DNA of 64,000 bases from NCBI GenBank assembly GCA_934654795.1, contig CAKUGT010000006.1, forward strand, positions 6,311 through 70,310, read 5' to 3'. Every line of letters begins with the position of its first letter. The stretch's first letter is position 1. A program made the translations under genes and the position numbers. The stretch is from an uncultured Collinsella sp. (GTDB lineage Bacteria; Actinomycetota; Coriobacteriia; Coriobacteriales; Coriobacteriaceae). Below the pieces are notes generated by a model. It did not search any database. It saw only the letters and a list, made by a program, of their open reading frames with translations, and was not told the origin of the DNA. Shown piece by piece: positions 35,119 to 42,797 of the stretch.

Positions 35119-35126
35119 CCTACCTA

Positions 35127-35957
35127 CTAGTCAACAAATGCCTCGTTGATCTTGATGCCGAAGTCACGGCAGGTGTCCTTGAGGCCCTTGTCGCTAATCT
35201 TGTTGAGGAAGTCATCCGAACCACCGTTGGCAGCACGCGCGGCCAGGTAGATCTCGGCGGCCTTCTCGACGGTGTGAGCCAGGCCAAAGGTCGTGTCAAA
35301 GTCGGGACCGGCGGCGAACAGACCGTGATGAGCCCAGACGATGGTGTCGTAGGTCTTCATGAGCTCGGAGCTTGCCTCGGCGATGGCCGGGCCACCCGGG
35401 ACCATCCAGGGCACAACGCCCACACCGGTCGGGAAGACGACGACGCACTCGGTCATCATCTGCCACAGGATGCGGGTGAAAGCACGGTCCTCCAGCGGCA
35501 CCACGAAGGACATCTCGATGATGCCGGGGGTGTGAGCGTGGTAAATCACCCGGTCGGCGCCATCGGTACGGGCGGCGGCGACACAGTGGTTCATATAGTG
35601 GCTCTCGAACTCACTGGTCGGACGGGCGCCGTTGGCAAGGCCCCACACAATGCGGAAGGCGTCGCCGGTCTCGTTGATCTCGACGATGCCGATGTTGGCG
35701 TGCGGATCCTCAAGAACATTGCGCATGTACTTGCCCGAGCCGGTGCTCACAAAGTACTGGCCGGCAAGATTCTCGCCGCGCACGCCCATCTTGACCCACT
35801 CGCGAGGCTCCTCGAAGAACGGCTTGGCCTCGGCGACCTCCTCGTCGGTCATACGGTAGGTGAGGTTGCCGCCGTTGCGCTCATGCCAGCCCTGCTTAAA
35901 GCCGTCATCGCACAAGCGGCAGAAGCCCTTGATAAACGCCAGATCTTCCATTGCCAT
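35127..35957 (-). CDS. rhaD: L-rhamnulose-1-phosphate aldolase
   Basis: 276 residues from the ATG at 35957 (GAGAGGAG upstream). Class II zinc aldolase that cleaves rhamnulose-1-phosphate to DHAP and lactaldehyde. RhaD-type blocks are visible: GWHERNGGNLTYR, VSTGSGKYMRNV, HAHTPGIIE (zinc His pair), VVFPTGVGVVPWMVPG and AHHGLFAAGP (third zinc His). The length matches RhaD (~274) rather than the shorter FucA (~215). It is the second gene of the operon. Confidence 0.94.
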   Translation of the reverse strand: MAMEDLAFIKGFCRLCDDGFKQGWHERNGGNLTYRMTDEEVAEAKPFFEEPREWVKMGVRGENLAGQYFVSTGSGKYMRNVLEDPHANIGIVEINETGDAFRIVWGLANGARPTSEFESHYMNHCVAAARTDGADRVIYHAHTPGIIEMSFVVPLEDRAFTRILWQMMTECVVVFPTGVGVVPWMVPGGPAIAEASSELMKTYDTIVWAHHGLFAAGPDFDTTFGLAHTVEKAAEIYLAARAANGGSDDFLNKISDKGLKDTCRDFGIKINEAFVD

Positions 35958-36156
35958 TGTTTGTCTCCTCTCCGGGACCCGCAGGTCCAATTGAAAAACT
36001 TAGGTAAGCCGATTGACGACGGCGCGGAGCATGGTTCGTGTAGGGCCTCCGCGCCGCATGTCATCGGAGAGAGCCGCTCGCGCCCGGCAGGAGTCGCTTG
36101 CCGCACGCGGGGCTGGGGGTAGGTGAAGGGTGAATTGGGGCAGGCCCCGCTCTCGT

Positions 36157-37641
36157 TTAGGCCTGGGCGCCCTTGGGGTCGATGCGCTTAACATCGAAGG
36201 AACGGGCAACGCAGGCGCGGGCAGCGGCCAAGTCGGTAAAATCGCCGCCGGCGATCATCTGCACGATAAAGTTGCCGATGCAGGTGCCCTCGATGGGGCC
36301 GGCGAACACGGGAAGCCCGCAGGTGTCGGCCGTCATCTGGTTGAGGTAGTAATCCTGGCAGCCGCCGCCCACGATGTTGATGCTCGTGTAGTCGTGGCCC
36401 GAAAGCTCGCGCAGGCCCTCGATGGCCTTGGCATACGAGCGGGACAGGCTGCAGTAGTTGGTGCGCATGATCTCGCCCACGGTCTGCGGAACCGGCTCGC
36501 CGCCCTCGGCGCAGGCCTGCTTAATCTCCTGGATCATGGAATCGGGGGCCAGGAAACGGTCGTCATCGACATCGACATACGCCTCGAAGGGCTCGGCCTC
36601 GCGGCAGAGCGTGCGGAGCTCGTCAAAGCCAACCTTATGATCCATGAGAGCCTTATGCGAGGTCTTGCCCTCGACGTAGTCGACGCCGTTGATCTCGCGG
36701 CGGACGGACTGGTTCATCCACAAGCCCATGATGTTCTTGAGGAAACGGTAACGCTTGAGGTAGCCGCCCTCGTTGGTAAAGTTCTGCTTGCGAGCGAGCT
36801 CGTTGGTGATGGCGTGCTGGTTCTCAACGCCCAGCAGGCTCCATGTGCCGCTCGAGATATAGACGGCATTGTCGTCCTTGGCGGGTACGGCCAGGAAGGC
36901 AGAGCCGGTGTCGTGCGTGGCGGGCAGCACAACGGTCGCGGAGTAGCCGATCTTCTCGGAGATGTCGGCCGTGAGCTCACCGAGCACAGCGCCGGGCATG
37001 GTCGGCTCCAGGAAGATGCCCCGGGGAATACCAAAGCGCGAAAGGATCTCGGTGTCCCACGTGCACTTCTCGGCATCGAGCATGCCGGTGGTACTCGCGT
37101 TGGTGTACTCGTTGGCCTTAATGCCGGTCAGGCGCCAGTTAAGATAGTCCGGAATCATCAGGAAGGTGCGAGCTGCCTCGAGCTGCTCGGGATGCTCGTT
37201 CTTAAGGGCGAGCAGCTGATAGAGCGTGTTGAAAGGCTGACGCTGAATGCCGGTACGGGCATAGACCTCAGCCGGGTCCATAATTTGATCGGCAACTTCG
37301 TAGATGCCGTCAGTGCGGGCATCGCGGTAGGCGACCGTATCGCCGACGATCTTGTTGCGCTCGTCGAGCAGCACGAAATCAACGCCCCAGGTATCGATAC
37401 CGATGGTGGCCGGAGCCTGTCCGGTCTGATCCTTGACGGCGCGCAAGCCTGCGACAACATGGTCGAACAGAGCCTCAACGTCCCAGCAGTCGTGGCCGTC
37501 TACGCGCTTTTGCTCGTTATCGAAGCGGTAGACCTCCTGATAGGACATCTTACCGTCCTCGACCCAGCCAGCAAGAACGCGACCGCTCGAGGCACCGATA
37601 TCGACCGCTGCGTAATGCTTGGACTCGATGCGACTCTCCAT
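36157..37641 (-). CDS. rhaB: Rhamnulokinase (FGGY family)
   Basis: 494 residues from the ATG at 37641 (GGGAG upstream); an ATG at 37668 has no ribosome site. FGGY carbohydrate kinase with the RhaB-type start AAVDIGASSGRVLAGW, GIDTWGVDFVLLD, YRDARTDGIYE, THDTGSAF (catalytic Asp) and the C-terminal ATP site NIVGGGCQDYYLNQMTADTC. It phosphorylates L-rhamnulose at O1. First gene of the minus-strand rhamnose operon; a 200-bp gap without a gene separates it from rhaD. No dedicated transporter is in the cluster. Confidence 0.94.
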   Translation of the reverse strand: MESRIESKHYAAVDIGASSGRVLAGWVEDGKMSYQEVYRFDNEQKRVDGHDCWDVEALFDHVVAGLRAVKDQTGQAPATIGIDTWGVDFVLLDERNKIVGDTVAYRDARTDGIYEVADQIMDPAEVYARTGIQRQPFNTLYQLLALKNEHPEQLEAARTFLMIPDYLNWRLTGIKANEYTNASTTGMLDAEKCTWDTEILSRFGIPRGIFLEPTMPGAVLGELTADISEKIGYSATVVLPATHDTGSAFLAVPAKDDNAVYISSGTWSLLGVENQHAITNELARKQNFTNEGGYLKRYRFLKNIMGLWMNQSVRREINGVDYVEGKTSHKALMDHKVGFDELRTLCREAEPFEAYVDVDDDRFLAPDSMIQEIKQACAEGGEPVPQTVGEIMRTNYCSLSRSYAKAIEGLRELSGHDYTSINIVGGGCQDYYLNQMTADTCGLPVFAGPIEGTCIGNFIVQMIAGGDFTDLAAARACVARSFDVKRIDPKGAQA

Positions 37642-37679
37642 GTGCTCTCCCATTTTGAAGCGGTTCATTTACAGTTTTC

Positions 37680-37707
37680 ATTATTATTTGAACCGTTTCA
37701 ATTTCAA
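37680..37707 (-). promoter_or_regulatory. Promoter and LacI-type operator of the rhamnose operon
   Basis: On the minus strand TTGAAA (37702-37707), 16-bp spacer, AATAAT (37680-37685). The spacer is almost filled by TTGAAACGGTTCAA (37688-37701), a near-perfect palindrome with central CG, the standard form for LacI-family binding. A repressor here would block polymerase directly. Confidence 0.65.
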
Positions 37708-37787
37708 TATGAGTCAATTTCAGTCCGGCGAGCGGTTGTTTCTAATCGGTAAACGGTATTTTTTGGGTTGAAGTCTCTTTCAAATAC

Positions 37788-37829
37788 AAAGATGCGGCCA
37801 CCCGCGCTGAGCAGCTGGCCGCATCTTTA
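37788..37829 (-). terminator. Terminator of the HAD phosphatase gene
   Basis: AAAGATGCGGCCA / TGGCCGCATCTTT, 13-bp stem, followed by TTTGTATTT on the minus strand. Confidence 0.85.
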
Positions 37830-37860
37830 AAATGTTATTGAAATGGCTCGGGTGCAAACG

Positions 37861-38511
37861 CTAGCGCACGGCCTTGACCGCCGCCGTCAGATCGAATAGC
37901 GTATCGAGCACGGCCTCGCAGCCGTCCACCACGTCCTGCGGCAGCGGCACGATATCGGGGACAGCAAAGACGTGGCAGCCAGCCGTAATGCCCGAGACGC
38001 AGCCGTTGCGCGAATCCTCGACCACGGCACATTCCTCGGGAGCAAAGCCCGCGCGCTCGCAGGCGAGCAGATACATCTCGGGGTCGGGCTTGCCGTGCAC
38101 GACGTCCTCGCCACACGTTACCGTTTCAAACTTGTCAAAGAGGCCGACCATCTTAAGGTTGCGCTCGGCCGTAACATGGCGCGATGACGTCGCAAGGCCT
38201 ACGTGATAGCCCGCAGCCAGCAGCTCGTCTATGCACTCGGCGGCGCCGGCCTTAAGCTCCAGGTCGGTCTTGACCATCTCGTCGCGAATCTCCTTGTGGC
38301 GATGATAAATCGCCTCAGCGGTTTCTCTGCTGCCGCAATGCGCCTCAAGGATGTCCATGACATCGGGCAGCGTGCGACCGATAAACTGATGAATCAGCGT
38401 GTCATCAATCGCGACACCCAGCTCAGCAGCGGGCGCTTTCCATGCCTTGATGCCCAGACGCTCGGTGTCGACCAGCGTTCCGTCCATATCAAAAATAACA
38501 GCCTTGATCAT
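37861..38511 (-). CDS. HAD-superfamily sugar-phosphate phosphatase/phosphoglucomutase-like
   Basis: 216 residues from the ATG at 38511 (GGGGGACC upstream). HAD subfamily IA with motif I FDMDGTLVDTE, cap domain after it, motif II LATSS, motif III lysine in HGKPDPEMY, and motif IV VVEDSRNGCVSGITAG. The family includes beta-phosphoglucomutase and sugar-phosphate or 2-deoxyglucose-6-phosphate phosphatases; the exact substrate cannot be read. It stands alone between the rha operon promoter and larE. Confidence 0.88.
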   Translation of the reverse strand: MIKAVIFDMDGTLVDTERLGIKAWKAPAAELGVAIDDTLIHQFIGRTLPDVMDILEAHCGSRETAEAIYHRHKEIRDEMVKTDLELKAGAAECIDELLAAGYHVGLATSSRHVTAERNLKMVGLFDKFETVTCGEDVVHGKPDPEMYLLACERAGFAPEECAVVEDSRNGCVSGITAGCHVFAVPDIVPLPQDVVDGCEAVLDTLFDLTAAVKAVR

Positions 38512-38684
38512 ATCGGTCCCCCATCGACTCTCGCTGTCGCATTGCCGCAACTCTACCGCATTTGGCAACTTGTATATAACGTATATACCATATTGCACTT
38601 TCGTTACATAGATAGAAGTCTTATGACAAGCAGCCCAGTAGGATTATAGTTTTCGATCGAGTACTCAACGATAAGGATCGTTTC

Positions 38685-39563
38685 ATGATTTTAGACACCA
38701 CGGCACCCGCAGAGGAGCTTCAAGACAAGCTATCGGCGCTCGAACAGCTGCTTTTGGCATACGGGCGCGTGGCTATCGGGTTTTCCGGCGGCGTTGACAG
38801 CAGCTTTTTGGCCGCCGTATGCGCCCGCATCATGCCTACCAATACCCTCCTCGTCCATCTCACCACGCCGCTCATCGGCACGCCCGAACAGGCTTCGTTT
38901 GAGCGGTCCGTTGACGGACAAACCGATGAGGGTCCGCATTTTATGCTCCCCGTGCTCAATCTTTCGGTCGATCAGCTGCAGCTCCCCCAGGTAGCCTGCA
39001 ACGATGCCGACCGCTGCTACCACTGCAAGCGCGCCGGCTTCACCGCCATCGTCAACCACGCCAAGTCGCTGGGCTTTCCCACCGTCATCGATGGCAGCAA
39101 TGCAAGCGATCGAGGCGATTACCGCCCCGGCATGCGTGCGGCAGAAGAACTCGGCGTGCGTTCACCCCTTATGGAGGTCGGCTTTACCAAGGGCGAAGAG
39201 CGCGAGCTGCTGCGCGCATGGGGCTATCCCGTTTGGAACCTGCCGGCGGGGGCCTGCCTTGCCACGCGCGTCCCCACGGGCGAGAAGCTTACGCGCGAGA
39301 AGGTCTCCCTGATTCGCGCCTGCGAGGATTACCTGCACAATCTTGACCTGGCTCAGGTCCGCGCACGCCTGGTCGGCGGCTGCATGCATATCGAAGCCGC
39401 TCCCGCAGATGTCGCAAAGATTGCCGCCCTCGGCGGTACCGCCGTCGACGACAAGGGCAAGACCCCGCTGCCTGCCGCTATCGAGTCCGCGCTGCGCGAC
39501 CTAGGCTGCGGCCACATCTCCCCCGAGGTCACCCCCTACATCCACGGCAACATGAATCAGTAA
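38685..39563 (+). CDS. larE: LarE-type ATP-dependent sacrificial sulfur transferase
   Basis: 292 residues, AAGGATC before the ATG. PP-loop ATPase (SGGVDSS at 34-40) that adenylates a pyridinium carboxylate and donates its own cysteine sulfur in making the nickel-pincer cofactor of lactate racemase. The candidate sacrificial Cys lies in PAGACLATR (Cys191). A CYHC pair (111-114) is also present, as in members that may carry an Fe-S cluster instead. Neither larB nor larC is in this window. Its stop codon is fused to a CCTGCC repeat. Confidence 0.9.
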   Translation: MILDTTAPAEELQDKLSALEQLLLAYGRVAIGFSGGVDSSFLAAVCARIMPTNTLLVHLTTPLIGTPEQASFERSVDGQTDEGPHFMLPVLNLSVDQLQLPQVACNDADRCYHCKRAGFTAIVNHAKSLGFPTVIDGSNASDRGDYRPGMRAAEELGVRSPLMEVGFTKGEERELLRAWGYPVWNLPAGACLATRVPTGEKLTREKVSLIRACEDYLHNLDLAQVRARLVGGCMHIEAAPADVAKIAALGGTAVDDKGKTPLPAAIESALRDLGCGHISPEVTPYIHGNMNQ

Positions 39564-39598
39564 CCTGCCAAAAAGGGACAGGTTTATTTTGGCAGGTT
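39562..39598. repeat. GGGAC-type palindrome fused to the larE stop codon
   Basis: Near-identical to 21752-21788, starting inside the TAA stop in the same phase and followed by TTTTATCTGGG in both. It probably ends larE transcription. Confidence 0.9.
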
Positions 39599-39619
39599 TT
39601 ATCTGGGGAAACGCAGACA

Positions 39620-39653
39620 GGGCCGCGACGTCTATAGCGTCGCGGCCCCTTTC
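39620..39653. terminator. Bidirectional terminator between larE and PTS EIIA
   Basis: GGGCCGCGACG / CGTCGCGGCCC, stem 11 bp, followed by a CCTTTCC tail on the plus strand and a CTGTCTG tail on the minus strand. The T-runs are modest on both strands. Confidence 0.65.
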
Positions 39654-39691
39654 CTTGGAGAAGGATCGATTAATGAAACGGAGAGCCCGTT

Positions 39692-40144
39692 CTAGCCCTC
39701 GAGTCCGGCGTTGATGAGCTCGGCAATCTCGACGGGATCGGTGCTCGCGCGCACCTTGTCACGGAAGCCGGCGTCCATCAGCATCACGGCAGCCTTGGAA
39801 AGCAGGCGCAGATGCGTGGTTCCAGCTTCGCCGGCGGGCACGTACAGCGCAAGCGCGACATCGACGGGCACGCCGTCAAAGCTCGGCCACTCGACAGGCT
39901 CGGCCAGCTTGAGCACGGCAACGCCCGGCGTATGGATCGCGTCGCTCTTGGCATGCGGAACGGCAAAACCGGCGACAAGGCCCGTCTCGGCCTCGTTCTC
40001 GCGAGCAATGAAGGCCGCCTCTACAGCAGCAGCATCGTCGGCAAAGCCGAGCTCGATGGCCTGCTCGGACAAATAATGCAGGGCGTCCTCGCGCGAGGCG
40101 GCGGCATACCCGATCGTCACTTGGTTGGCAGATACAAATCCCAT
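39692..40144 (-). CDS. PTS fructose/mannitol-type EIIA
   Basis: 150 residues, AAGGAAGG upstream. EIIA-2 (fructose-mannitol) domain with the phospho-histidine in AGFAVPHAKS (His64) and the conserved GVPVDVALALYVPA. It receives phosphate from HPr and passes it to EIIB. It is the last gene of the six-gene operon and most likely the partner of the EIIBC at 44217-45689, which lacks its own EIIA. Confidence 0.93.
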   Translation of the reverse strand: MGFVSANQVTIGYAAASREDALHYLSEQAIELGFADDAAAVEAAFIARENEAETGLVAGFAVPHAKSDAIHTPGVAVLKLAEPVEWPSFDGVPVDVALALYVPAGEAGTTHLRLLSKAAVMLMDAGFRDKVRASTDPVEIAELINAGLEG

Positions 40145-40155
40145 GGAAACCTTCC

Positions 40156-41094
40156 TTACAACACGGACCTGACCGTGGCTTCGATGCCGTCGGCGTCCAA
40201 ACCGTACTTGTGCAGCAGATCAACCGCAGGGCCGGACTCGCCGTACACATCGCGCACGCCGACGCGACGCATCGGCACTGGATGCTGCTCCGCGAGCACC
40301 GAGGCAACGGCCTCGCCCAATCCGCCGACAATCGAATGCTCCTCGGCGGTGACCACACGACCGGTCTTCTTGGCGCTGGCAACCACCAGGCGCTCATCAA
40401 GCGGCTTGATCGTGTGCATGTTGATGACCTCGGCGTCGACACCATCGGCAGCGAGCGCCTCGGCGGCCTCGAGCGCCTCGGCGACCATGAGGCCGCATGC
40501 GACGATAGTCACATCGGAACCCTCGCGCACGACCACGCCGCGACCAATCTTGAACTCATAGTCCTCGTGGTCGTTGATAACCGGCGTAGCCAGACGGCCA
40601 AAACGCATGTAGACCGGGCCCTCAAACTCATAGGCGGCGCGCACGCAGGCGCGAGCCTCGATGTCATCGGCAGGAACGATCACCGTCATACCCGGGATCG
40701 TGCGCATGAGCGCGATATCCTCGCAACACTGATGCGTGGCGCCGTCCTCGCCCACCGAAATGCCGGCATGGGTGGCGCCAATCTTGACGTTGAGATGCGG
40801 GTAGCCAATGGAATTGCGGACCTGCTCGTAGGCGCGACCGGCGGCAAACATCGCAAAGGTGCTCGCAAAAGCAACGTGGCCCGTGGTCGCGATGCCGGCG
40901 GCAAGACCCATCAGGTTGCTCTCGGCGATACCGGCATCGTAAAAGCGCTCAGGGTGGGCAGCCTTAAACTTACCCGTCTGCGTAGCGGCAGCCAGGTCGG
41001 CATCGAGCACTACAAAGTCATCGTGCTCATTGCCCAGCTCGACAAGTGCCTCGCCATAGCTAACGCGCGTGGCGACTTTCTTGACCTCTGCCAT
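40156..41094 (-). CDS. Transketolase, C-terminal subunit
   Basis: 312 residues. Contains the pyrimidine-binding (LDADLAAATQTGKF, RFYDAGIAESNLMGLAAG) and C-terminal domains of transketolase. Its start codon overlaps the stop of the N-terminal subunit gene (TAATG), so translation is coupled. Together the two chains move a two-carbon ketol group between pentose and triose/tetrose phosphates with thiamine diphosphate. Split transketolases are common in Firmicutes, Actinobacteria and archaea. Confidence 0.94.
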   Translation of the reverse strand: MAEVKKVATRVSYGEALVELGNEHDDFVVLDADLAAATQTGKFKAAHPERFYDAGIAESNLMGLAAGIATTGHVAFASTFAMFAAGRAYEQVRNSIGYPHLNVKIGATHAGISVGEDGATHQCCEDIALMRTIPGMTVIVPADDIEARACVRAAYEFEGPVYMRFGRLATPVINDHEDYEFKIGRGVVVREGSDVTIVACGLMVAEALEAAEALAADGVDAEVINMHTIKPLDERLVVASAKKTGRVVTAEEHSIVGGLGEAVASVLAEQHPVPMRRVGVRDVYGESGPAVDLLHKYGLDADGIEATVRSVL

Positions 41095-41924
41095 TAGAGC
41101 TCCTCTCCTGCTGCCGCGAGCTCGGCCATGGCCTGCTCAAACTGCTCGTCATTGGGCGCCTTGCCATGCCAGCCAACCTGGTTCTCCATAAAGGAGACGC
41201 CTTTGCCCTTCACCGTCTCGGCGATGATAGCGACGGGCGCGCCATCCACCTCGCGAGCTTCGGCAAAGGCGGCGGCAATCTGCGCCATGTCGTTACCGTC
41301 GGCAAGCTCGATCACATGCCACTTAAAGGCGCGAAACTTGTCCGCGAGCGGCATGGCCGAGTTGACTTCATCGATCGTGCCGTCAATCTGCAAGCCGTTG
41401 TGGTCGACGACGGCAACAAGATTGTCGAGCGCATGGTTGCCGGCGAACATGGCCGCCTCCCACACCTGGCCTTCCTCGCACTCACCGTCGCCCAGCAACG
41501 TGTAGACACGGTAGCTGTCGCCCCAGTGCTTAGCGGCAAGCGCCATTCCAACTGCAGCAGAGATGCCCTGACCGAGCGAGCCGGTGGACATATCGATGCC
41601 CGGGGCGTCGTTCATATTGGGATGGCCCTGCAGGCGGCTACCAATATGGCGGAGCGTCTCGAGCTCTTCGACGGGAAAATAGCCGCGATGTGCCAGTACC
41701 GAATACAGGCCCGGCGCCGCGTGACCCTTGGAGAGCACAAAGCGGTCGCGATCGGCCTTGTGAGGGTCGGCAGGATCGATATTCATTTCCTCAAAGTACA
41801 GATAAGTCATGATGTCGGCAGCACCGAGCGATCCACCCGGATGTCCCGACTTGGCCGCGTGAACCGCAGTCACGACACCCTTCCTGACCTCATTGGCGAC
41901 CTTCGCCAGCTCCTGGTTGGTCAT
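41094..41924 (-). CDS. Transketolase, N-terminal (ThDP-binding) subunit
   Basis: 276 residues from the ATG at 41924 (AGAGAGGAATT upstream). ThDP pyrophosphate-binding domain with SGHPGGSLG, LSKGHAAPGLY, the GDGECEEGQVWEA motif (metal/ThDP site) and DHNGLQIDG. It forms a functional transketolase with the next gene. A 63-bp gap follows talC in the same operon. Confidence 0.94.
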   Translation of the reverse strand: MTNQELAKVANEVRKGVVTAVHAAKSGHPGGSLGAADIMTYLYFEEMNIDPADPHKADRDRFVLSKGHAAPGLYSVLAHRGYFPVEELETLRHIGSRLQGHPNMNDAPGIDMSTGSLGQGISAAVGMALAAKHWGDSYRVYTLLGDGECEEGQVWEAAMFAGNHALDNLVAVVDHNGLQIDGTIDEVNSAMPLADKFRAFKWHVIELADGNDMAQIAAAFAEAREVDGAPVAIIAETVKGKGVSFMENQVGWHGKAPNDEQFEQAMAELAAAGEEL

Positions 41925-41987
41925 ACGAATTCCTCTCTTGAGAACAACCCCGGCACCGGATGACGCGATGCCGGGGCAACCCACTCG

Positions 41988-42671
41988 TTAGGCCTGAGCG
42001 ACGACCTTCTGCCAGTCAGCCTCAAAAGAGGCGAGGCCCTGGTCGGTCAGCGGGTGATGCAGGCACTTCTTGAGAGCGGCCATGGGCACGGTCGCAATGT
42101 CGGCACCAAGAAGAGCCGCCTGGGTCACGTGGTTGGGCGTGCGGACCGAAGCGGTGATGATCTCGACGGTGTCGTCGACGTTCTTGCCGGTCCAGTCATA
42201 GTTCTTGATGCAGGTCACGACATTGTCGAGCTGCGAGATGCCGTCCTCGGCGATGTCGTCAAAGCGGCCGACAAACGGGCTGATGTAGCGGGCGCCGGCA
42301 TTGGCGGCCATAAGGGCCTGCGTCGGCGAGAAGACGAGCGTCATGTTGACACGCACGCCCGCATCGGCCAGCGCGCGGCAGGCGGCGAGGCCGGCCTCGC
42401 AGACGGGGAGCTTGACCACAATGTTGGGGGCGAGGGCGGCAAGGCGCTTGCCCTCCTCGATCATGCCCTCGGCCGTGGTGGCGGTAGACTCGGCAGACAC
42501 GGGCAGACCCTCGCAGAGCTCGGCAATCTTGAGCATATGGGGCTCAAAGTCGGCGAGCTTACCGCCGGTCTTGGCGTACAGGGACGGATTGGTGGTAACA
42601 CCGGCCAGGCAGCCCCAGCTCTTGGCCTCGGCAATCTCGTCAAGGTTGGCGGTATCGATAAAGAACTTCAT
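41988..42671 (-). CDS. Transaldolase / fructose-6-phosphate aldolase family (TalC-like)
   Basis: 227 residues from the ATG at 42671 (AAGGAG upstream). Small single-domain TalC/FSA/MipB-type TIM barrel with MKFFIDTANLDEI, GVTTNPSL and the Schiff-base lysine in NIVVKLP (Lys87). Members are either transaldolases or fructose-6-phosphate aldolases; sequence alone does not settle which. Co-location with a transketolase favours pentose-phosphate rearrangement. A palindrome-terminator lies just upstream, between it and gatZ. Confidence 0.92.
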   Translation of the reverse strand: MKFFIDTANLDEIAEAKSWGCLAGVTTNPSLYAKTGGKLADFEPHMLKIAELCEGLPVSAESTATTAEGMIEEGKRLAALAPNIVVKLPVCEAGLAACRALADAGVRVNMTLVFSPTQALMAANAGARYISPFVGRFDDIAEDGISQLDNVVTCIKNYDWTGKNVDDTVEIITASVRTPNHVTQAALLGADIATVPMAALKKCLHHPLTDQGLASFEADWQKVVAQA

Positions 42672-42702
42672 GGTGCAAACTCCTTCTAAGGAATCCAAAA
42701 CT

Positions 42703-42741
42703 CAAAAAATAGGACAAAGGGAATGTCCCTTTTGTCCTATG
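42703..42741 (-). terminator. GGGAC-type palindrome acting as intra-operon terminator/attenuator
   Basis: ATAGGACAAA(A)GGGA / TCCCTTTGTCCTAT stem followed by TTTTTT on the minus strand. It is a member of the GGGAC/GTCCC palindrome group and lies between gatZ and talC. A second GC-rich stem (GCCGGGCCCG at 42743-42752 with CGGGCCCGGC at 42769-42778) immediately precedes it. Partial termination here would lower expression of the distal genes. Confidence 0.75.
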
Positions 42742-42797
42742 TGCCGGGCCCGCAGCTGGGACATGCCCCGGGCCCGGCGTCGTGTAGGGAAAGCTAC

